A DNA stretch of 15,710 nucleotides from an uncultured Clostridia bacterium (GTDB lineage Bacteria; Bacillota; Clostridia; Lachnospirales; Lachnospiraceae). The translations under genes and the position numbers were made by a program. Below the pieces are notes generated by a model. It had not been told where the DNA came from. It worked only from the letters and a program-made list of their open reading frames with translations, and did no database searches. Below, piece after piece: positions 13,316 to 15,710 of this stretch. The stretch's first letter is position 1, and the number at the start of each line of letters is the position of its first letter. Where the stretch lies: contig CAMJIC010000034.1 of the NCBI GenBank assembly GCA_946405675.1, positions 1-15,710 on the forward strand, read 5' to 3'.

Positions 13316-15427
13316 ATGCAGAAGGGAAAAAGATTTTCCATTGAGATCGGCGGCCGTACGCTGAGCGTCGACGTCGGCAGGGTTGCTGCGCAGGCAAATG
13401 GTGCGGCTTTTATGCATTATGGCGATACGACCGTCCTCAGTACGGCAACCGCTTCCGAGAAACCCCGTGACGGGATCGATTTCTTCCCGCTGTCGGTGGA
13501 TTTTGAAGAGAAGTATTATGCGGTCGGCAAGATGCCGGGCGGCTTTAACAAGAGAGAGGGGAAGGCGAGTGAGAACGCTGTCCTTACCTGCAGAGTCATT
13601 GACCGTCCCATGCGCCCGCTGTTCCCGAAGGATTACCGCAATGATGTGACGCTTGACAATCTGGTCATGAGCGTTGATCCGGAGTGCAGGCCTGAGCTGG
13701 TCGCCATGCTTGGTTCTGCGATTGCCACATGCATTTCCGACATTCCGTTTGACGGCCCGTGTGCAATGACCCAGATGGGGCTTGTGGACGGTGAATTCAT
13801 CGTGAATCCGTCCCAGCAGCAGTGGGATGAGGGCGACCTTCAGCTGACAGTCGCTTCAACCTCCACGAAGGTGATCATGATCGAGGCGGGCGCCAATGAG
13901 ATCAAGGAAGAGAAGATGATCGAGGCCATCTACAAGTGCCATGAGATCAACCTCACCATCATTGATTTCATCAATCAGATCGTTGCGGAGGTCGGAAAGC
14001 CAAAGCACAGCTATACGTCTGCAGCCGTACCGGAAGAGGTGTTCGACGCGCTCAAGGCCCTGGTTCCCGGGGATGAGATGGAGAAGGCTGTCTTTACTGA
14101 TGTCAAGCAGGAGAGGGAAGAGAATATCCGTGTTCTGACAGAGCGTGTGGAAGAAGCCTGGGCTGACAAGGAAGACTGGCTTTCCATCCTTCCGGATGCG
14201 ATGTATCAGTACGAGAAGAAGACGGTCCGCAAGATGATCCTGAAGGATCATAAGCGGCCGGATGGCAGGAAGATCGATGAGATCCGTCCCCTTGCAGCCG
14301 AGGTCGACCTGATTCCGAGAGTCCATGGAAGCGCGATGTTTACCCGCGGCCAGACCCAGATCTGCACTGTCACGACGCTCGCTCCGCTCTCTGAAGTACA
14401 GAGGGTAGAGGGACTGGATGAAAATATTACAGAAAAGCGTTATATTCATCAGTATAATTTCCCGTCTTACTCTGTTGGTGAGACGAAGCCCTCCAGAGGG
14501 CCGGGACGCCGTGAGATCGGTCATGGCGCGCTTGCTGAGCGTGCGCTGCGCCCGATGATTCCGTCCAAAGAAGAGTTCCCATATGCGATCCGTCTTGTAT
14601 CCGAGACGTTTGAATCCAACGGGTCTACCTCACAGGCTTCCATTTGCGCGTCCACGATGTCTCTGATGGCGGCAGGCGTTCCGATTAAAAAGCCGGTTGC
14701 GGGTATTTCCTGCGGTCTGGTTACAGGAGATACGGATGATGATTATCTGGTCCTGACGGATATCCAGGGTCTGGAGGATTTCTTCGGCGACATGGACTTC
14801 AAGGTTGCCGGAACCCATGATGGAATTACTGCCATCCAGATGGATATCAAGATCCACGGTCTGACACGCCCGATCGTGGAAGAGGCCATTGCCCGCACCA
14901 GGCAGGCCAGGGAATATATTTTGGATGAGGTCATGCTTCCGTGCATCGGCGAGCCGCGTAAGGAGCTTTCTCCGTTTGCGCCGAAGATTGTCCAGATCCA
15001 GATTGACCCTGCGAAGATCGGTGATGTGGTCGGCCAGAGAGGAAAGACCATTAATGAGATCGTTGCCCGTACCGGAGCGAAGATCGATATTGATGAGGAC
15101 GGAAGCGTCAATGTATGCGGAACTGACCTGGATGCGATCCATGCGGCGATCGATATGATCCGCATCATTACCACAGATTTTGAGGAAGGCCAGATCCTGT
15201 CCGGAACTGTGATCTCCATCAAAGAGTTCGGCGCGTTTATAGAATTCGCCCCCGGCAAGGAAGGAATGGTTCATATCTCCAAGATCGCAAAGCACAGGAT
15301 CAACCGTGTGGAGGATGTCCTGACCCTCGGCGACCGCGTGACAGTGGTGTGCCTTGGCAAGGATAAGATGGGCCGCCTCTCCTTCTCCATGAAGGATGTC
15401 AAACAGGGACCCTATCAGTCCGCGTAA
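13316..15427 (+). CDS. pnp: Polyribonucleotide nucleotidyltransferase (PNPase)
   Basis: PNPase is a trimeric phosphorolytic 3'-5' exoribonuclease that degrades mRNA and can add tails. The 703-residue product shows two RNase PH-like cores separated by an alpha-helical domain. The first has KREGKASENAVLTCRVIDRP (part of the conserved surface). The second starts at about RPDGRKIDEIRPL and has the active-site GDMDFKVAGTHDGITAIQMD (GDMDF at 491-495). A KH domain with GQRG at 573-576 follows, then an S1 domain from about 625 (GTVISIKEFGAFIEF). Length is normal. The ATG at 13316 has AGGAG at 13297-13301, rather distant, or AGGT at 13305-13308 as ribosome binding site. It lies after rpsO as usual and ends in its own terminator. 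Confidence 0.98.
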   Translation: MQKGKRFSIEIGGRTLSVDVGRVAAQANGAAFMHYGDTTVLSTATASEKPRDGIDFFPLSVDFEEKYYAVGKMPGGFNKREGKASENAVLTCRVIDRPMRPLFPKDYRNDVTLDNLVMSVDPECRPELVAMLGSAIATCISDIPFDGPCAMTQMGLVDGEFIVNPSQQQWDEGDLQLTVASTSTKVIMIEAGANEIKEEKMIEAIYKCHEINLTIIDFINQIVAEVGKPKHSYTSAAVPEEVFDALKALVPGDEMEKAVFTDVKQEREENIRVLTERVEEAWADKEDWLSILPDAMYQYEKKTVRKMILKDHKRPDGRKIDEIRPLAAEVDLIPRVHGSAMFTRGQTQICTVTTLAPLSEVQRVEGLDENITEKRYIHQYNFPSYSVGETKPSRGPGRREIGHGALAERALRPMIPSKEEFPYAIRLVSETFESNGSTSQASICASTMSLMAAGVPIKKPVAGISCGLVTGDTDDDYLVLTDIQGLEDFFGDMDFKVAGTHDGITAIQMDIKIHGLTRPIVEEAIARTRQAREYILDEVMLPCIGEPRKELSPFAPKIVQIQIDPAKIGDVVGQRGKTINEIVARTGAKIDIDEDGSVNVCGTDLDAIHAAIDMIRIITTDFEEGQILSGTVISIKEFGAFIEFAPGKEGMVHISKIAKHRINRVEDVLTLGDRVTVVCLGKDKMGRLSFSMKDVKQGPYQSA

Positions 15428-15451
15428 GAGTGTGATATCTGGTTTGTAATG

Positions 15452-15489
15452 AAGATGCCGGCATCTGTCTGGATGCCGGCATCTTTTTT
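15452..15489 (+). terminator. Intrinsic terminator after pnp
   Basis: AAGATGCCGGCATC (15452-15465) pairs over a 6-base loop with GATGCCGGCATCTT (15472-15485), and a T-run extends to 15489. It is a 14-pair GC-rich stem about 25 bases after the pnp stop. Each arm is itself the palindrome GATGCCGGCATC, so the structure works on both strands, although the T-run is on the + side only. Confidence 0.95.
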
Positions 15490-15494
15490 CTGAT

Positions 15495-15526
15495 ATTCAG
15501 AACCTGTTCTATTCAGAGCCTGTTCA
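15495..15526 (+). repeat. Tandem 16-base repeat with operator-like core
   Basis: ATTCAGAACCTGTTCT (15495-15510) is followed directly by ATTCAGAGCCTGTTCA (15511-15526), 14 of 16 bases identical. Each contains an AGAAC-CT-GTTCT type dyad, perfect in the first and degenerate in the second. The same half-sites recur in the palindrome at 15656-15687. Confidence 0.75.
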
Positions 15527-15600
15527 GAAATCGTTTCTCATTAGTTTCACTGCTAACCGTCCCGCTGGCAGGGGCATGATTTGATGCACATCTCACCCTG

Positions 15601-15615
15601 CGCCGCGCATCGGCG
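15601..15615 (+). other. GC-rich hairpin CGCCG-CGCAT-CGGCG
   Basis: A 5-pair GC stem with a 5-base loop lies just before the TATAAT box. No T-run follows. It might be part of the control region of the gene beyond the window edge. Confidence 0.35.
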
Positions 15616-15624
15616 GATTGTTCG

Positions 15625-15630
15625 TATAAT
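15625..15630 (+). promoter_or_regulatory. Consensus -10 box without a recognisable -35
   Basis: TATAAT matches the -10 consensus perfectly, but the bases 16-18 upstream are GC-rich and unlike TTGACA. If used, it would drive a + strand transcript containing AGCTTGATAT/AGCTTGAAAA (15633-15652) and the palindrome at 15656-15687, toward a gene outside the window. An activator would probably be needed. Confidence 0.4.
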
Positions 15631-15632
15631 AC

Positions 15633-15652
15633 AGCTTGATATAGCTTGAAAA
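15633..15652 (+). repeat. Tandem 10-base direct repeat AGCTTGA
   Basis: AGCTTGATAT and AGCTTGAAAA follow each other directly, with the first seven bases identical. A period of 10 bases is about one helical turn, as seen for some regulator sites. No family is recognised. Confidence 0.5.
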
Positions 15653-15655
15653 AGG

Positions 15656-15687
15656 GTAACTGTTCAGAACATGTTCTGAACAGTTAC
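15656..15687 (+). repeat. Perfect 32-base palindrome
   Basis: GTAACTGTTCAGAACA (15656-15671) is followed directly by its exact reverse complement, with no spacer. The core TTCAGAACATGTTCTGAA shares half-sites with the tandem repeats at 15495-15526. It could be an operator, a replication or recombination site, or, with an opened centre, a strong bidirectional hairpin. No T-run follows. Confidence 0.9.
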
Positions 15688-15709
15688 GCATCGGGCGATG
15701 CTTCGCATC
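15688..15709 (+). other. Overlapping alternative hairpins at the window end
   Basis: GCATCG-GG-CGATGC (15688-15701) and GATGC-TTC-GCATC (15697-15709) share the GATGC segment, so they exclude one another. The feature abuts the 32-base palindrome and may continue past the window. Confidence 0.5.
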
Positions 15710-15710
15710 C

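Noticed and set aside
13016..13397. Minus-strand small frames in the rpsO-pnp gap
   Set aside because: They run through the terminator and leader hairpins, and overlap rpsO or pnp; no family similarity seen.
15656..15687. LexA/SOS box
   Set aside because: Gram-positive LexA sites have GAAC-N4-GTTC; here the spacer is two bases.
1..15710. CRISPR array, tRNA or rRNA genes, transposase or phage genes
   Set aside because: No spaced direct-repeat array, no cloverleaf, and no mobile-element protein motif was seen on either strand.

Overview
This window is a conserved housekeeping region from a low-to-mid GC Bacillota, most likely a Lachnospiraceae-type Clostridia. That placement rests on gene order, strong AGGAGG-type ribosome binding sites, protein sequence style and a moderately high GC content; it is an inference, since no 16S rRNA gene is present. 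Every gene I can support lies on the + strand. Coding density is high and no gap exceeds 300 bases.

Layout. Positions 1-3379 hold a type IIA topoisomerase pair: the 3' part of a ParE/GyrB-type B subunit, cut by the window edge, followed 15 bases later by its A subunit (ParC/GyrA type). A 106-base gap with a perfect long hairpin leads into the classical nusA-infB operon: rimP, nusA, rnpM (ylxR), ylxQ, infB, rbfA, nrnA, truB and ribF (3486-12561). Genes from rnpM to nrnA overlap or nearly touch. Next come rpsO, with a clear extended -10 promoter, a structured leader and an intrinsic terminator, and pnp, with a hairpin-rich leader and a strong intrinsic terminator. The last 220 bases hold no gene I can support but are rich in short repeats and palindromes, apparently the control region of a gene beyond the window.

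Function. The operon couples transcription elongation and termination (NusA), 30S maturation (RimP, RbfA, S15), translation initiation (IF2), RNase P modulation (RnpM), a K-turn RNA binder (YlxQ), tRNA pseudouridylation (TruB), RNA turnover (NrnA for nano-RNA, PNPase for mRNA) and flavin cofactor synthesis (RibF).

I found no mobile element, CRISPR array, tRNA, rRNA or evidently new multi-gene system. The less ordinary items are a repeat-bearing acidic tail on NusA, a very long IF2 linker, a run of five non-ATG starts, a glycine at the quinolone-contact position of the topoisomerase A subunit, structured leaders before rimP, rpsO and pnp, and a palindrome-rich region after pnp.
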